Below, piece after piece: positions 19,058 to 28,010 of a stretch of DNA of 64,000 nt. The stretch spans positions 992,001 through 1,056,000 of the forward strand of contig NZ_BAABRO010000001.1 in the NCBI RefSeq assembly GCF_039545035.1, written 5' to 3'. The first letter of the stretch is position 1, and each line of letters starts with the position of its first letter. This DNA comes from Novipirellula caenicola (GTDB lineage: Bacteria; Planctomycetota; Planctomycetia; Pirellulales; Pirellulaceae). The notes beneath the pieces were generated by a model, which was not told where the DNA came from, searched no databases, and was given only the letters and a program-made list of their open reading frames with translations. The translations under genes and the position numbers were made by a program.

Positions 19058-20139
19058 ATGTCGCCTCGATCTTAGACAAGCGTCGCGTCCAGTGGAACGA
19101 ACTGGAATCGCTGTGCGATGCGATGGAATCGCGTGGCCGCACCGATCGTGCGGGCGGGCCTGAACATCGCGGTGCTCAAGGGATCGCACGATTTTCGACG
19201 CTATACCGTGCTGCCTGCGCCGACCTCGCACTGGCCGACGCTTACCAATTGCCTCCTAACACGGTGACCTACCTACACCAACTGGTTGCGCGGGCACACA
19301 ATCAACTCTATCGAGCGAACCAATTTGAACCGTCCACATGGGTCGACGTGTTGTTCTACGAAGCTCCGCGGCAGATCTTTGCCGACTCGTGCGTGCGAGT
19401 CGCCACGATTCTGTTTTTCGGGCTCTTCACGCTTGCCATGTACATGGGCTACGACGAACAACGGTTCCCCGGATTTGCCAATGCCGTGATGGGCGAGACC
19501 CAATTGGAAAATCTCGAGTCGATGTACGAACAAAAACTCAACGGTTCGCTCGACCACTATGTTTCGATGGCCGGGTTTTACATCAACCACAACACCGGCA
19601 TCGGATTGACCTGTTTCGCCTCGGGAATTTTGATCATTCCGTGTCTGTTCAAACTGGCCTACAACGCCGTCGTGCTGGGCGTCGCGTTTGGTTACATGGC
19701 CCGCCCTGATGTGACCGGAGGCGACAACTTCTTTCAGTTTGTCACCGCCCACGGACCGTTCGAATTGACCGCGATCGCCTTGTCCGCGGCGGCTGGGTTG
19801 CGGCTTGGCGTCGGATGGTTTCGCACTGGTGGGCTGAACCGAATTGATTCGCTACGCCGCAGTGCGATCCAAGCGATTCCGGTGATGGCCGCAGCGGCAA
19901 CGATGTTCGTATTGGCGGCGTTTACCGAAGGATTCCTGTCTCCTAGCCCACTTCCGTTCATCTTCAAAGCAGCCTGGGCGATCATGTCATCGGGCATGAT
20001 TAGTTTTTACTTTGTGATTCTTGGGTTCCCGTGGCCCAAACGTTCACGCGGCTCGCATTCGCCGCGTTACGAGTCAACCACGATCGACTCGGACGCAAGT
20101 GGTCAACGTTCGCTGGGGCACGTGACGCATGCAACTTGA
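19054..20139 (+). CDS. SpoIIM-like (stage II sporulation protein M family) membrane protein
   Basis: A 361-residue membrane protein with the SpoIIM/DUF95 layout. It has an N-terminal soluble helix bundle, including ARFSTLYRAACADLALA (about 48-65), then four or five hydrophobic spans from about 110. The GIGLTCFASGILIIPCL and GPFELTAIALSAAAGLRLG segments match the family. The start is an ATGA overlap with the RDD gene. In non-sporulating bacteria this family occurs beside RDD and MoxR genes; it is not evidence of sporulation here. Confidence 0.85.
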   Translation: MNVASILDKRRVQWNELESLCDAMESRGRTDRAGGPEHRGAQGIARFSTLYRAACADLALADAYQLPPNTVTYLHQLVARAHNQLYRANQFEPSTWVDVLFYEAPRQIFADSCVRVATILFFGLFTLAMYMGYDEQRFPGFANAVMGETQLENLESMYEQKLNGSLDHYVSMAGFYINHNTGIGLTCFASGILIIPCLFKLAYNAVVLGVAFGYMARPDVTGGDNFFQFVTAHGPFELTAIALSAAAGLRLGVGWFRTGGLNRIDSLRRSAIQAIPVMAAAATMFVLAAFTEGFLSPSPLPFIFKAAWAIMSSGMISFYFVILGFPWPKRSRGSHSPRYESTTIDSDASGQRSLGHVTHAT

Positions 20140-21271
20140 TCGCACCCATGTGGTTGTCCGACGCCGGACGTTATCCGAGATCGGTGATTTGTCCTTAGTG
20201 ATGCTGCGCCGTTATCCCGCGGCAATTGGGATTGGCTTTTTTGCCGGCGCGGCTCCGTGGGCAATCCTCAATTCACTGCTACTGTATTGGATCCCGATTA
20301 CTGAATCGGATTATGGCGCCGACGATCCCGACGCGGTCGCAGAAATTTGGCGATATGCGTGCTGGATGGTGCTGTTGGTCATCCTGCAAACGCCCGCCGC
20401 AGGTGTCGCCACGACGATCTATCTTGGCCAAGCCGTTTTTGAAAGCCGCCCCACTTGGACCAGCGTGTTCAAAGATGCCAAACAGTACTTTTGGCGTTGG
20501 TTGTGGGTGCTGGGGGTGATGCGCTGGGCGATCCCGGCGATGGTGGTTTGTTTGTTCCGGCTGGGGCAACCTGCGGATTGGTTTTGGGATGGCATGATTC
20601 CGCTTTGTATTCTGGCCGCCGTCACCTTGGTGCGCAGCAACCGTCCATTTCTGCCCGAAATCCTGTTGCTTGAACAGTGTCCGCTTCGCAGCCAAACCGC
20701 GACCGACATCACGTTGTCTCGCCGCAGCAAGGCACTGCATCAACCCATGGCGGGTGATTTGGGAGGCCGATTTTTGGCGTCGTCTTTCATTCTGTTTTGG
20801 ATCTTCATGAGCGTGCTGTGCTCGATGTTGTTCGTTCGCGTGATCGCGACCGGCAATCCCGATTGGGATCTGTTCTTCCTGATCGTGATGTTTCCCGCGG
20901 CGCTATGGTTGGTCGCAGGAGTCAGCGTGGTGATGCGATTACTGAACTACCTGGATACCCGAATCCGGCTGGAGGGTTGGGAAGTGGAATTGGCAATCCG
21001 CGCTGAAGCGATGCGACAGTTTGGCGAAGAGGCGGGATTGTCGGTGCGCCCTCAACATCATCAACCTCCCGCAGCGGGTCGTGGTAGAACAGCAGGCCAA
21101 GGATCGGCGAGGCTATCGGGTTCCGGGTCGGCGACTGCAAATCCGTCGGCCGCCGTCACTCATCCCATTGCCCAGGCAGCCAATACCCAGGCAAACACAG
21201 CCCAGCCGATGCAAAACCGTCCGGTGGTTCAAAATGGCCCCGTAGTTCCAAATGGTCCGGGGGCGTCATGA
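20129..21271 (+). CDS. multi-span membrane protein of the RDD/SpoIIM/MoxR operon
   Basis: A 380-residue protein with about six hydrophobic segments between residues 25 and 270 and a Pro/Ala/Asn-rich, probably disordered tail from about 300. The tail has repeated QNRPVV/QNGPVV/PNGPG units near the C-terminus. It overlaps the SpoIIM-like gene by 11 bp and the next gene by 4 bp, so it is translationally embedded in the operon. I do not recognise a named domain. The membrane segment TIYLGQAVFESRPTW and the mid-protein PFLPEILLLEQ resemble the 'glycerophosphoryl diester phosphodiesterase membrane domain' type of proteins, but only loosely. Confidence 0.75.
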   Translation: MQLDRTHVVVRRRTLSEIGDLSLVMLRRYPAAIGIGFFAGAAPWAILNSLLLYWIPITESDYGADDPDAVAEIWRYACWMVLLVILQTPAAGVATTIYLGQAVFESRPTWTSVFKDAKQYFWRWLWVLGVMRWAIPAMVVCLFRLGQPADWFWDGMIPLCILAAVTLVRSNRPFLPEILLLEQCPLRSQTATDITLSRRSKALHQPMAGDLGGRFLASSFILFWIFMSVLCSMLFVRVIATGNPDWDLFFLIVMFPAALWLVAGVSVVMRLLNYLDTRIRLEGWEVELAIRAEAMRQFGEEAGLSVRPQHHQPPAAGRGRTAGQGSARLSGSGSATANPSAAVTHPIAQAANTQANTAQPMQNRPVVQNGPVVPNGPGAS

Positions 21272-22137
21272 TGCAAACCATTCTCCCTTTGCCTCGCATC
21301 GCAATGTTGCTGATCATGGCAAGCTTGGTCGTCCAAGTGAACCAACGAGTTAGCGGCCAAGACGCTGGTCGGCAAGACGCTAGTGTCCAGCCGCAACCTT
21401 CGTTCGCTGAAAACGCATTGTCGTCTACGGTTTGGTTCGACCCCGACGAGCGAAAAATCGTCCCGGTTGCAGTGCAAACCAGCGTCGACGATACCGAACA
21501 TCGCGATAGTCGTTGGTTACCCAAGGCGGAACAGGTCGCCAAAAAATCGACTCCTAAAGCCTCGACCACAACGACCGGCACGACCACGAACGGTTTGTTT
21601 GGAACCGATCTAACGCTTGGCAATCTGTTCGCCTGGATGTTGTTGGCGGCGATCATCGCAGGGCTTGTCGGCACATTGATTTACGCATTGTCCAAAGCCG
21701 ACATCGATTTGAGTGCTTCGTCCAAAACCACAGCAGCGGATGAACAAGCTGGCCCCGACGAACAAATGATCGAACGAATGAAGCATCTGCCTGCGGAATT
21801 GCGCCGCACCGATGTCAATCTTCGCAGCGAAGCGGCGCGGCTGATGAGTTTGGGGCAATTCGACCAAGCGGTGATTTTGTTGTTCGCCCATCAATTACTG
21901 TTGTTAGATCGTTCGTCGCTGATCCGACTGAACCGCGGCAAAACGAACGGCAAATACGTGCGTGAATGTCGTGCCGCCGATCCTGAACTTGGCTCACTAC
22001 TAAAGGAAACCACGACGGCGTTTGAACGATCCTACTTTGGTCGTCAACAGATCACCGATACGGAATTCCGTGATCTGTGGAATCAAAACGAAACGCTCGA
22101 GCGAAAAGTCCACTCGCATCACGAGGTGGCGGCATGA
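21268..22137 (+). CDS. DUF4129-like membrane protein
   Basis: A 289-residue protein. A signal or anchor helix (about 8-25) is followed by a Thr-rich linker, one transmembrane helix (about 118-140), then a cytoplasmic helical domain with LRSEAARLMSLGQFDQAVILLFAHQLLLLDR and NGKYVREC, typical of the DUF4129 C-terminal domain found beside MoxR/DUF58 genes. The start is ATG 21268 in an ATGA overlap; a second ATG follows immediately at 21271. The function is unknown. In transglutaminase fusions this domain sits next to protease-like modules. Confidence 0.75.
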   Translation: MMQTILPLPRIAMLLIMASLVVQVNQRVSGQDAGRQDASVQPQPSFAENALSSTVWFDPDERKIVPVAVQTSVDDTEHRDSRWLPKAEQVAKKSTPKASTTTTGTTTNGLFGTDLTLGNLFAWMLLAAIIAGLVGTLIYALSKADIDLSASSKTTAADEQAGPDEQMIERMKHLPAELRRTDVNLRSEAARLMSLGQFDQAVILLFAHQLLLLDRSSLIRLNRGKTNGKYVRECRAADPELGSLLKETTTAFERSYFGRQQITDTEFRDLWNQNETLERKVHSHHEVAA

Positions 22138-23624
22138 TGCGGGTGCGATCAAACGGTAACGTCAAGTCATGTCCTTCGCGGATTCCGTGGATACTTCTAT
22201 TGTCGGCCCTTAGCATTACCACCCTCGGATGCGGCGGGTTGTCGACAAAGTACGGTGATTCCTCAGGTCGCAATGGAACGCAAAGTTTAAATGGCTTCGG
22301 CGCCTTGCGTGAATCGTTCAAAAACGCCGGTTTCCAACACCGTGATGTCTCGCGGCTTTCCAAACGTGTGATTACCAATGATGCCCTCGTTTGGACTCCG
22401 GCTTCCTTTAGCGGTTTTTCCCCCCGTGTCACACGCTGGATCGATCGCTGGCTCGCCCAAGGCGATCGCACGTTGATTTTTGTGATCCCCGACAGCGGGA
22501 GTGAGACGGATTATTGGATCGACGCCAGCAAGTTAGCCCCGCCCGAACAACGCTTGGAATATCGCCGACGCATTGCCAAGAGCATCAACCGACGCATCCA
22601 ATCACGGCTGAACCGAAGTGCGACTCAGTCCAACGGCTGGTTCACCACGACTCCCTTGTCGGCCGGTCACCCGCTGACCGAGCTCGATGGTGAATGGTCG
22701 GAAACGATCGCCCTAGAGTCCGGCGAAACCAATTCGTACACGATCGAGCACCAAATCGAACCCTACTCCAAACCCAAGTCAGCCAAGAAATCAGCGAACA
22801 CGACCACCACAGCGACGACCACCACAGCGACGACGACACAGGGCACGACAACGCAAGGTACAACGACGCAGGGCACGACGGTGTTCGTTGGCGACAACCT
22901 CGTCACGGACACTCCGGTCACCCTGCGGCCGTTGCTGCAAGACCAATCGGGCACGACGGTCGTTGCCCAAGTGCAATCCAACCGCTGGAACGGTTCACAA
23001 ATCATTGTCGTCGCCGGCGGATCGCTGCTAACAAACTATGCGTTCACCAAACCGCTTGCGGTCCAATTAGCCGACCAACTCGTGCTGACTTCGCTGCCGC
23101 CGTCGTCGTCATCACCGAGTGCGGGTTTCATCAGCGTTGATCCGCTGATCCTGCCCGTCAGCGAATCCAAGCCGGGGGTGCCGAAGGCGTCCGGATGGGA
23201 ACTGTTGACCACGTGGCCGATGAGCTTGGTGACCGTCCATGCGGCCCTATTGGGTTTGGTGATTTGTTTGATGTTGTTGCCGTCGCTCGGTCGCGCTCGC
23301 CACGTCCGGTACAGTGTCAAAGGCAGCTTTGGCGACCACTTGGATGCCGTCGCCGCGTTAATGAACCGCGCCGGTGGTGAACAATTTGCTCGTCATCGCA
23401 TCAGCGAGTACATGCGGCGAATTCATGGCGAAACGCAAGGCCCCTGGGTGTTGCCGGAACCTGCACACGAAACGATCCACAGCCCTGCGTTGCATCCCGC
23501 GACCGCTAAATCAGCTCCGCCGCCCGGCCTACCAGATCCGGCCGCCGGCAGTCATACTCCATCATCAAGTCAAACCACTCGTTCTCTCGACCCAACCGAC
23601 TCTGACACCACGGCGAACTCTTGA
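22134..23624 (+). CDS. DUF4350-like lipoprotein with Thr-rich repeat
   Basis: A 496-residue protein starting at the ATG of an ATGA overlap (22134). The N-terminus has a lipobox-like LSITTLGCGG. The central part (about 50-330) fits the DUF4350 layout: ALVWTPASFSG and LIFVIPDSGSETDYWIDA, then VVAGGSLLTNYAF. A transmembrane helix lies at about 365-387 and the tail is Pro/Ser-rich. Between residues about 223 and 249 is a low-complexity Thr run with three TTQG units, encoded by near-identical 12-15 bp DNA repeats. It sits directly upstream of MoxR, as DUF4350 genes commonly do. Confidence 0.7.
   Translation: MMRVRSNGNVKSCPSRIPWILLLSALSITTLGCGGLSTKYGDSSGRNGTQSLNGFGALRESFKNAGFQHRDVSRLSKRVITNDALVWTPASFSGFSPRVTRWIDRWLAQGDRTLIFVIPDSGSETDYWIDASKLAPPEQRLEYRRRIAKSINRRIQSRLNRSATQSNGWFTTTPLSAGHPLTELDGEWSETIALESGETNSYTIEHQIEPYSKPKSAKKSANTTTTATTTTATTTQGTTTQGTTTQGTTVFVGDNLVTDTPVTLRPLLQDQSGTTVVAQVQSNRWNGSQIIVVAGGSLLTNYAFTKPLAVQLADQLVLTSLPPSSSSPSAGFISVDPLILPVSESKPGVPKASGWELLTTWPMSLVTVHAALLGLVICLMLLPSLGRARHVRYSVKGSFGDHLDAVAALMNRAGGEQFARHRISEYMRRIHGETQGPWVLPEPAHETIHSPALHPATAKSAPPPGLPDPAAGSHTPSSSQTTRSLDPTDSDTTANS
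22797..22883 (+). repeat. Thr-coding short tandem repeats inside the DUF4350-like gene
   Basis: Two copies of a 15-bp ACCACC-ACAGCGACG type unit are followed by three copies of a 15-bp ACGACG-CAGGGCACG type unit. All stay in frame, coding TTTATTTTATTTQGTTTQG-like protein. Length changes in multiples of 3 would not break the gene. Confidence 0.8.
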
Positions 23625-24772
23625 GCAATCTCCCACCTTCGAACGACCCGCTCTCGTCCGCGCAGCCCAAATCCCAACGCGAACCCGGGATCGCCGATCG
23701 CGGTGCGCCTCCCGTGCCGAGTGGATCCCAGCCTGGGCCACCGCCACCGATCCCCACGGCGGTTGCAACCAATGTGCCTGCGTCGGCACCCAACCCGGCG
23801 GCCACGCGGTCAACAAAGATGCGACCGATTCAGCAGCTGTTTACCAAAATCTCAACCGAGATCAGCAAGCTCTTTGTCGGCCAAGACGAGTTGGTGCTGG
23901 GCACCCTCACCGCGTTATTCGCAGGCGGTCACGTCCTAATCGAATCGGTCCCTGGACTTGGCAAGACCTTGTTCGTGCGAACGCTTGGCCAAACTCTCGG
24001 TTGCGAATTTGGACGCATTCAATTCACTGCCGACTTGATGCCCTCGGACATCACCGGTGCCCCGGTCTACGACATGCAGCGAAGCGAATTCCGATTCCGC
24101 CCCGGCCCCGTATTCACTCAGTTGCTACTCGCTGACGAAATCAACCGTTCGCCCGCAAAAACACATGCGGCTCTGCTAGAAATCATGCAGGAGTATCGCG
24201 TCACGGTGGACGGGACCAGCCACCGTGTGCCGCGGCCATTCCTCGTTTTGGCGACCCAGAACCCGCTGGAAAGCGAAGGCACTTACAATTTGCCCGAAGC
24301 TCAACTCGATCGGTTCATGTTCAAATTGCGAGTCGACTATCCGACGTCGGATCAAGAGGCCGAGATTCTTCGCATGCACTCGCAGCAGGTGGATCTGAAT
24401 CAACGTTTGCGTGACGAGGTCAAAACGGTCACCAGCCCCGACCAATTGATCGCAGCGATGAAATTGTGTGGCGAAGTGTTGATCGAAGACAGCTTGCTTG
24501 ATTACATCAACAAAATTGTTCGTGCAACGCGGACCTGGCCTGCGTTCCATATCGGAGCGTCACCACGTGCGGGGATCGCGTTGATGCAGTCGGCTCGCGC
24601 CCTAGCAGCGTTCTCGGGACGCGACTACGCGATTCCTGACGACGTGGTCGAAATCACCTTGCCCGCCATGCGACACCGCGTTCAATTGACGGCCGAAGCT
24701 GAGATCGAAGGACGAACGACGGACGAGGAACTGCAAGCGTTGGTACGAGGTATCGAGGTGCCGCGGGATTAG
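23621..24772 (+). CDS. MoxR-family AAA+ ATPase
   Basis: A 383-residue protein. The first 60 residues are Pro/Ser-rich and probably disordered. The AAA+ core starts near 70: FVGQDELV, Walker A SVPGLGKT (109-116), Walker B LLLADEIN, the sensor 1 region VLATQNPLESEGTY and the LPEAQLDRFMF loop, then the C-terminal lid with GASPRAGIALMQSAR. MoxR proteins act as chaperones that load metals or remodel VWA-type partners. The start is TTG 23621 within a TTGA overlap. This operon contains no DUF58 gene; the window's only one is at 58175, beside a second MoxR. Confidence 0.9.
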   Translation: MSNLPPSNDPLSSAQPKSQREPGIADRGAPPVPSGSQPGPPPPIPTAVATNVPASAPNPAATRSTKMRPIQQLFTKISTEISKLFVGQDELVLGTLTALFAGGHVLIESVPGLGKTLFVRTLGQTLGCEFGRIQFTADLMPSDITGAPVYDMQRSEFRFRPGPVFTQLLLADEINRSPAKTHAALLEIMQEYRVTVDGTSHRVPRPFLVLATQNPLESEGTYNLPEAQLDRFMFKLRVDYPTSDQEAEILRMHSQQVDLNQRLRDEVKTVTSPDQLIAAMKLCGEVLIEDSLLDYINKIVRATRTWPAFHIGASPRAGIALMQSARALAAFSGRDYAIPDDVVEITLPAMRHRVQLTAEAEIEGRTTDEELQALVRGIEVPRD

Positions 24773-24819
24773 TGATTTGAACGGCGAAAATCAATGAGGT
24801 CCGTAGCGGAAGTCGCGGG

Positions 24820-24936
24820 CGGCTTGTTGATTTAGTCGTACGATGGACTTCCTAGTCCGTCGAATACGCCATTGACGGACTAGAAAGTCCATCATCCCCC
24901 CCTTGCCGAATGAAACTTCATTAAATCAACAAGCCG
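24820..24936 (-). mobile_element. 117-bp palindromic MITE-like element, copy A
   Basis: It has terminal inverted repeats CGGCTTGTTGATTTA / TAAATCAACAAGCCG and an inner palindrome with arms ATGGACTTCCTAGTCCGTC and a near-perfect complement. The orientation is opposite to the other three copies. Read on the reverse strand it interrupts a 26-bp-type hairpin repeat: GAAAGTCTTGA on one side, CGACTTCCGCTACG on the other. The 4-bp flanks are TTGA and CCCG, so a duplication, if present, has decayed. Confidence 0.85.
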
Positions 24937-24970
24937 TCAAGACTTTCGGGGGGACGCATACACCATGGAA

Positions 24971-24996
24971 CGAAAGTCTTGACGACTTCCGCTACG
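24971..24996 (+). repeat. 26-bp hairpin repeat, uninterrupted copy
   Basis: The form is CGAAAGTC-TTGA-CGACTTCCG-CTACG. It lies 35 bp from element copy A and gives a local picture of the same site without the insertion. Confidence 0.8.
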
Positions 24997-25147
24997 TGAA
25001 ATTAGCACAAACCCTATAAAGAAGAATGCTTCACCGCGTTCGCCCAAACGGCCAACGACTTTATGCCGTATTACGATCGTTCAATTGTTTAAAACCGCGT
25101 TTCGGTCGTCGTCCAATAGGGTCGTCCAATGAAACTGAATTCTGAAA

Positions 25148-27016
25148 GTGTTTGAAGTGTCCTCAGCTCCTTCTGCCAACGACGATTCCACGACGCCGCA
25201 TCAGTCACTCAGTCTGCCGGGCGATACGTTCTTGCGTCGCGTGCGTCATTCGGCCACCAGCGTGTTGGCCGACAGCCCAACGGGCCGCGAAGTACTCGAA
25301 TTGTGTGACGATCACGCCGAAGCACGGCGAATGATCTTGCAGGACCGCAGCAGTGGCACATCGGTGATCGCGATCGTGGGTGCGACCGGGCAAGGCAAAT
25401 CGTGGTTGATCCGCCAATTGATTCGCAAATCGTCTGCCGCCAATTCAATTCGTAGCGGTAACAACGCGGACGAAGCGACTGAGAAATTGGTTTGGATTGG
25501 CCCCATGCCGCCCGCCGATCTGGATCCACGCTACGAGCAATACTTGCATTGCGATCCGGCTCATATGCAATCGATTGGCATCACCTACATGCTGGTCGAC
25601 GCGCCGGGATCGACCGACGATCGTCGTGCCATCGCCGGCGTTGCCTCGCGAGCATTGTCGCTAGCCTCGGCCATGTTGTTGGTTGTCCGACGCGACCAAA
25701 TCCGCAGTGTCGCCGTCGGCATGCTGGCCGAAGCCAGTGAGGGCAGCATCGTGATCCCGGTGATCAATGCGGTTCGTGAACATGATGATCGTTTGGACGC
25801 CGATATCGACGCGTTTGCCAAACGGATGCGTGAAATGGCGCCCACCAGCGTGATTGCTCGGCCGATCGTGATAAAGGATTTCGAGATCGAAGGTCGCGAC
25901 GAATCTGAAATTGCCACGACTGCTGCCGAGAATGTTGCCTCGCGATTGCAAGAAGAGCTAGGACAGTTGTGGGAAGGCGATCGACGCCGCAGCACCCGAC
26001 TTGCCGCACTGGACGGACGTTTTCGTGCCGCGTTGCATGGGGTGTTGAGCGACCAATTGCCAGGATTGACCAACGCGGTCCGGCGGCTGAATCGCGAAGC
26101 CACCGCCATTCCAACGCAGGTTGCCGAATCCTTGATTGGCAGCGACGGGCCGCTGCGAGCCGCCGTGCGATCGCGTTTGCGATTGGCGTTGTTGACCGAA
26201 ACCGCCGCGTTCTGGTTTCCTTATCGGTCGCTGCTTGGGCTATTGAATCTAACCCACGGGGCCTGGGATCGTGTGATGATCTCATTGTCGGGATCGCTGC
26301 CATCGCTGGTCAGCGCCGTTTGGACGACCACCAAAAATTTGTCCGCTCAACAGGGAGCCGAGCAAGACGTCCGCGATGGACTTCGCCGACGAAGTGCCGC
26401 GGCGGTCGCCGATCGCTTAGGGCCGCTGGCGAGCCGTTTTCGTGACGAATTGGCCGAACTGAGACGGCAACCTGTCAAAGCGGCCGCATGGCACGATGAC
26501 GACAACGATCAATCCCGTTCGCAACTTGCCTACTTGGCAGGCATCGACACGTTGCAAGAGATGTCGCAAACGATTTTTGACGAAGAGGTCAACCGCGTAT
26601 CGATCTCGCGGTTTGCGACCGTCGCGTTCGCGTTGGTCGCGACGATTGTGTTTTGGTTGTTTATGGCCGGCCCCGTCGTGGCATTGTACCGAGACTATTT
26701 TGTTGCCAGTTTCTCGACGCTGACGACACTCTCAGGCGACTTGGATCGCTTTCCACGTCCTGAGTTGGCGATGATGTTGACAAGTTTGTTGTTGGCGATC
26801 TTGCCAACCGCTTTGATTTCGATGTTGGCGCTGTCGGTGGCCCAAAGCCGCACTCGCGTTAACCACGCCGAACAGCGGATTCGCGAGCGACATCATCAAA
26901 CCATTACCCATCTGCAAGAAGAAGGCGTGCTGCGACTCCGCTGGGATGACCCGCTGCTCTCGGACGCCGAATTTTTACTTTCGGTCGGCGCGGCCGATTA
27001 CGACGAAAGGTCATAA
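25148..27016 (+). CDS. membrane-anchored P-loop NTPase, GTPase-like
   Basis: A 622-residue protein with Walker A GATGQGKS (78-85) and a DAPG motif (151-154), which fits the G3 box of a GTPase, followed by a Rossmann-like half with SIVIPVINAVREHDD (a possible but imperfect G4 region). The middle (about 260-480) is helical. Two strong transmembrane segments lie at about 497-520 and 540-565, then a charged helical tail. The layout recalls dynamin-like or YcjX-type membrane GTPases, but no family could be fixed. It begins with GTG 25148. It is 2 bp upstream of a TolQ-type gene, so the two products are probably made together. Confidence 0.7.
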   Translation: MFEVSSAPSANDDSTTPHQSLSLPGDTFLRRVRHSATSVLADSPTGREVLELCDDHAEARRMILQDRSSGTSVIAIVGATGQGKSWLIRQLIRKSSAANSIRSGNNADEATEKLVWIGPMPPADLDPRYEQYLHCDPAHMQSIGITYMLVDAPGSTDDRRAIAGVASRALSLASAMLLVVRRDQIRSVAVGMLAEASEGSIVIPVINAVREHDDRLDADIDAFAKRMREMAPTSVIARPIVIKDFEIEGRDESEIATTAAENVASRLQEELGQLWEGDRRRSTRLAALDGRFRAALHGVLSDQLPGLTNAVRRLNREATAIPTQVAESLIGSDGPLRAAVRSRLRLALLTETAAFWFPYRSLLGLLNLTHGAWDRVMISLSGSLPSLVSAVWTTTKNLSAQQGAEQDVRDGLRRRSAAAVADRLGPLASRFRDELAELRRQPVKAAAWHDDDNDQSRSQLAYLAGIDTLQEMSQTIFDEEVNRVSISRFATVAFALVATIVFWLFMAGPVVALYRDYFVASFSTLTTLSGDLDRFPRPELAMMLTSLLLAILPTALISMLALSVAQSRTRVNHAEQRIRERHHQTITHLQEEGVLRLRWDDPLLSDAEFLLSVGAADYDERS

Positions 27017-27018
27017 AC

Positions 27019-27828
27019 ATGGATGAATCGACCGGGCTCGCCCAAACACTTATGAGTGCAGCGCTGCAACCGCATATCGCTCTGATCGCCCAATCCGACA
27101 CGCCCGAAGCGGCGGGATTTTTTGATATTGTGCTCAGCGGTGGCGTGATCGGGTTGATGATTCTGTTGGTGCTGTTTGCACTCAGTATCGCGGCAGCCTA
27201 TTTGGTGTTCGACCAAACGATGACGCTGCGAAAAAACGAGATCCTGCCCGAAGGAGTCAGCGACACGGTTCGCCAAGCGTTGCTGAACGCACGGCCGGCC
27301 GAAGCCGATTCGGCATGTCGTCGTGAACCGAGTGTGTTGAGCGTCGTGTTGTTGTCGGGGCTAAGCGAATTGGAATTTGGATGGCGTGAAGTCGAAAAAT
27401 CAGTCGAAGACTCGTTGGCCGAACAATCTGCTCGTTTGATGCGACGGATCGAATACTTGTCGGTGATCGGCAACATCGCACCGATGGTGGGACTGCTCGG
27501 AACCGTCACCGGGATGATCTTTGCCTTCCAACAAGTCGCCACGACCCGAGGTGCTGCCGGAGCCGGTGATCTTGCCGAAGGAATTTACCAAGCGTTGGTA
27601 ACCACGGTCGGCGGGCTGATTGTGGCCATCCCATCGCTGGCGGCCTATGCGATTTGCCGCAACCGAGTGGATTCCTTGATCGCCCAAGTGGCCTATCAAG
27701 CTCAGCATGCGTTGACTCCGATCAAACGCCGTCCCACCGCACGGACACGACCAGCGAATCCCAATCCGGCTGCATCACCTGCGCCACGCCCGCAAGGCGG
27801 CAATCCGCCAATGCCTCCCAAAACGTAG
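27019..27828 (+). CDS. MotA/TolQ/ExbB proton-channel family protein
   Basis: A 269-residue protein with three transmembrane segments (about 38-60, 147-168, 190-212). The core has the family segments RIEYLSVIGNIAPMVGLLGTVTGMI and LAEGIYQALVTTVGGLIVAIPSL. A Pro/Arg-rich tail of about 35 residues ends in PPMPPKT. It lies 2 bp after the NTPase gene. ExbB/TolQ proteins usually pair with an ExbD/TolR gene; none follows here, so the partner is either elsewhere or is the NTPase. The last 20 bp of the gene are tandemly duplicated just past the stop. Confidence 0.85.
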   Translation: MDESTGLAQTLMSAALQPHIALIAQSDTPEAAGFFDIVLSGGVIGLMILLVLFALSIAAAYLVFDQTMTLRKNEILPEGVSDTVRQALLNARPAEADSACRREPSVLSVVLLSGLSELEFGWREVEKSVEDSLAEQSARLMRRIEYLSVIGNIAPMVGLLGTVTGMIFAFQQVATTRGAAGAGDLAEGIYQALVTTVGGLIVAIPSLAAYAICRNRVDSLIAQVAYQAQHALTPIKRRPTARTRPANPNPAASPAPRPQGGNPPMPPKT

Positions 27829-27850
27829 CACTGCCTCCCAAAACGTAGCA
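27811..27850 (+). repeat. 20-bp tandem duplication spanning a stop codon
   Basis: The unit TGCCTCCCAAAACGTAGCA occurs at 27812-27830 and 27832-27850. The first copy contains the TAG stop of the TolQ-type gene. A perfect hairpin ACAGGCT-GCC-AGCCTGT (27850-27866) follows directly and may end transcription, although it has only a weak T-rich tail. Confidence 0.85.
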
Positions 27851-27925
27851 CAGGCTGCCAGCCTGTTGTCTTCCCTCTCGCGATCGTCATCAAGGCTTTC
27901 GTCCTCCTTCGCGCCCAACCCTCTC

Positions 27926-27951
27926 CGAAACTCTTGGCGAGTTTCGCTACG
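27926..27951 (+). repeat. 26-bp hairpin repeat, uninterrupted copy
   Basis: CGAAACTC-TTGG-CGAGTTTCG-CTACG, one base different from the copy at 10581. It lies in the 182-bp gap between the TolQ-type gene and the gene for the 1138-residue protein. Confidence 0.8.
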
Positions 27952-28010
27952 TCAGCACGGCTCACACTCTAGCGTCTCCGGCTAATCGTGGACGCGATAT
28001 AATTGCAGGC

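Larger units (their letters stand above)
24773..25147. other. intergenic region with a 117-bp mobile-type repeat
   Basis: No gene is seen. It holds a reverse copy of the 117-bp element (24820-24936) and an intact 26-bp hairpin repeat (24971-24996). The last 150 bp contain AT-richer sequence that could hold the promoter of the NTPase gene; I could not fix its boxes. Confidence 0.6.

Noticed and set aside
18119-20139. SpoIIM-like gene as evidence of sporulation
   Set aside because: The family is widespread in non-spore-forming bacteria beside RDD and MoxR genes; no other sporulation gene is present.
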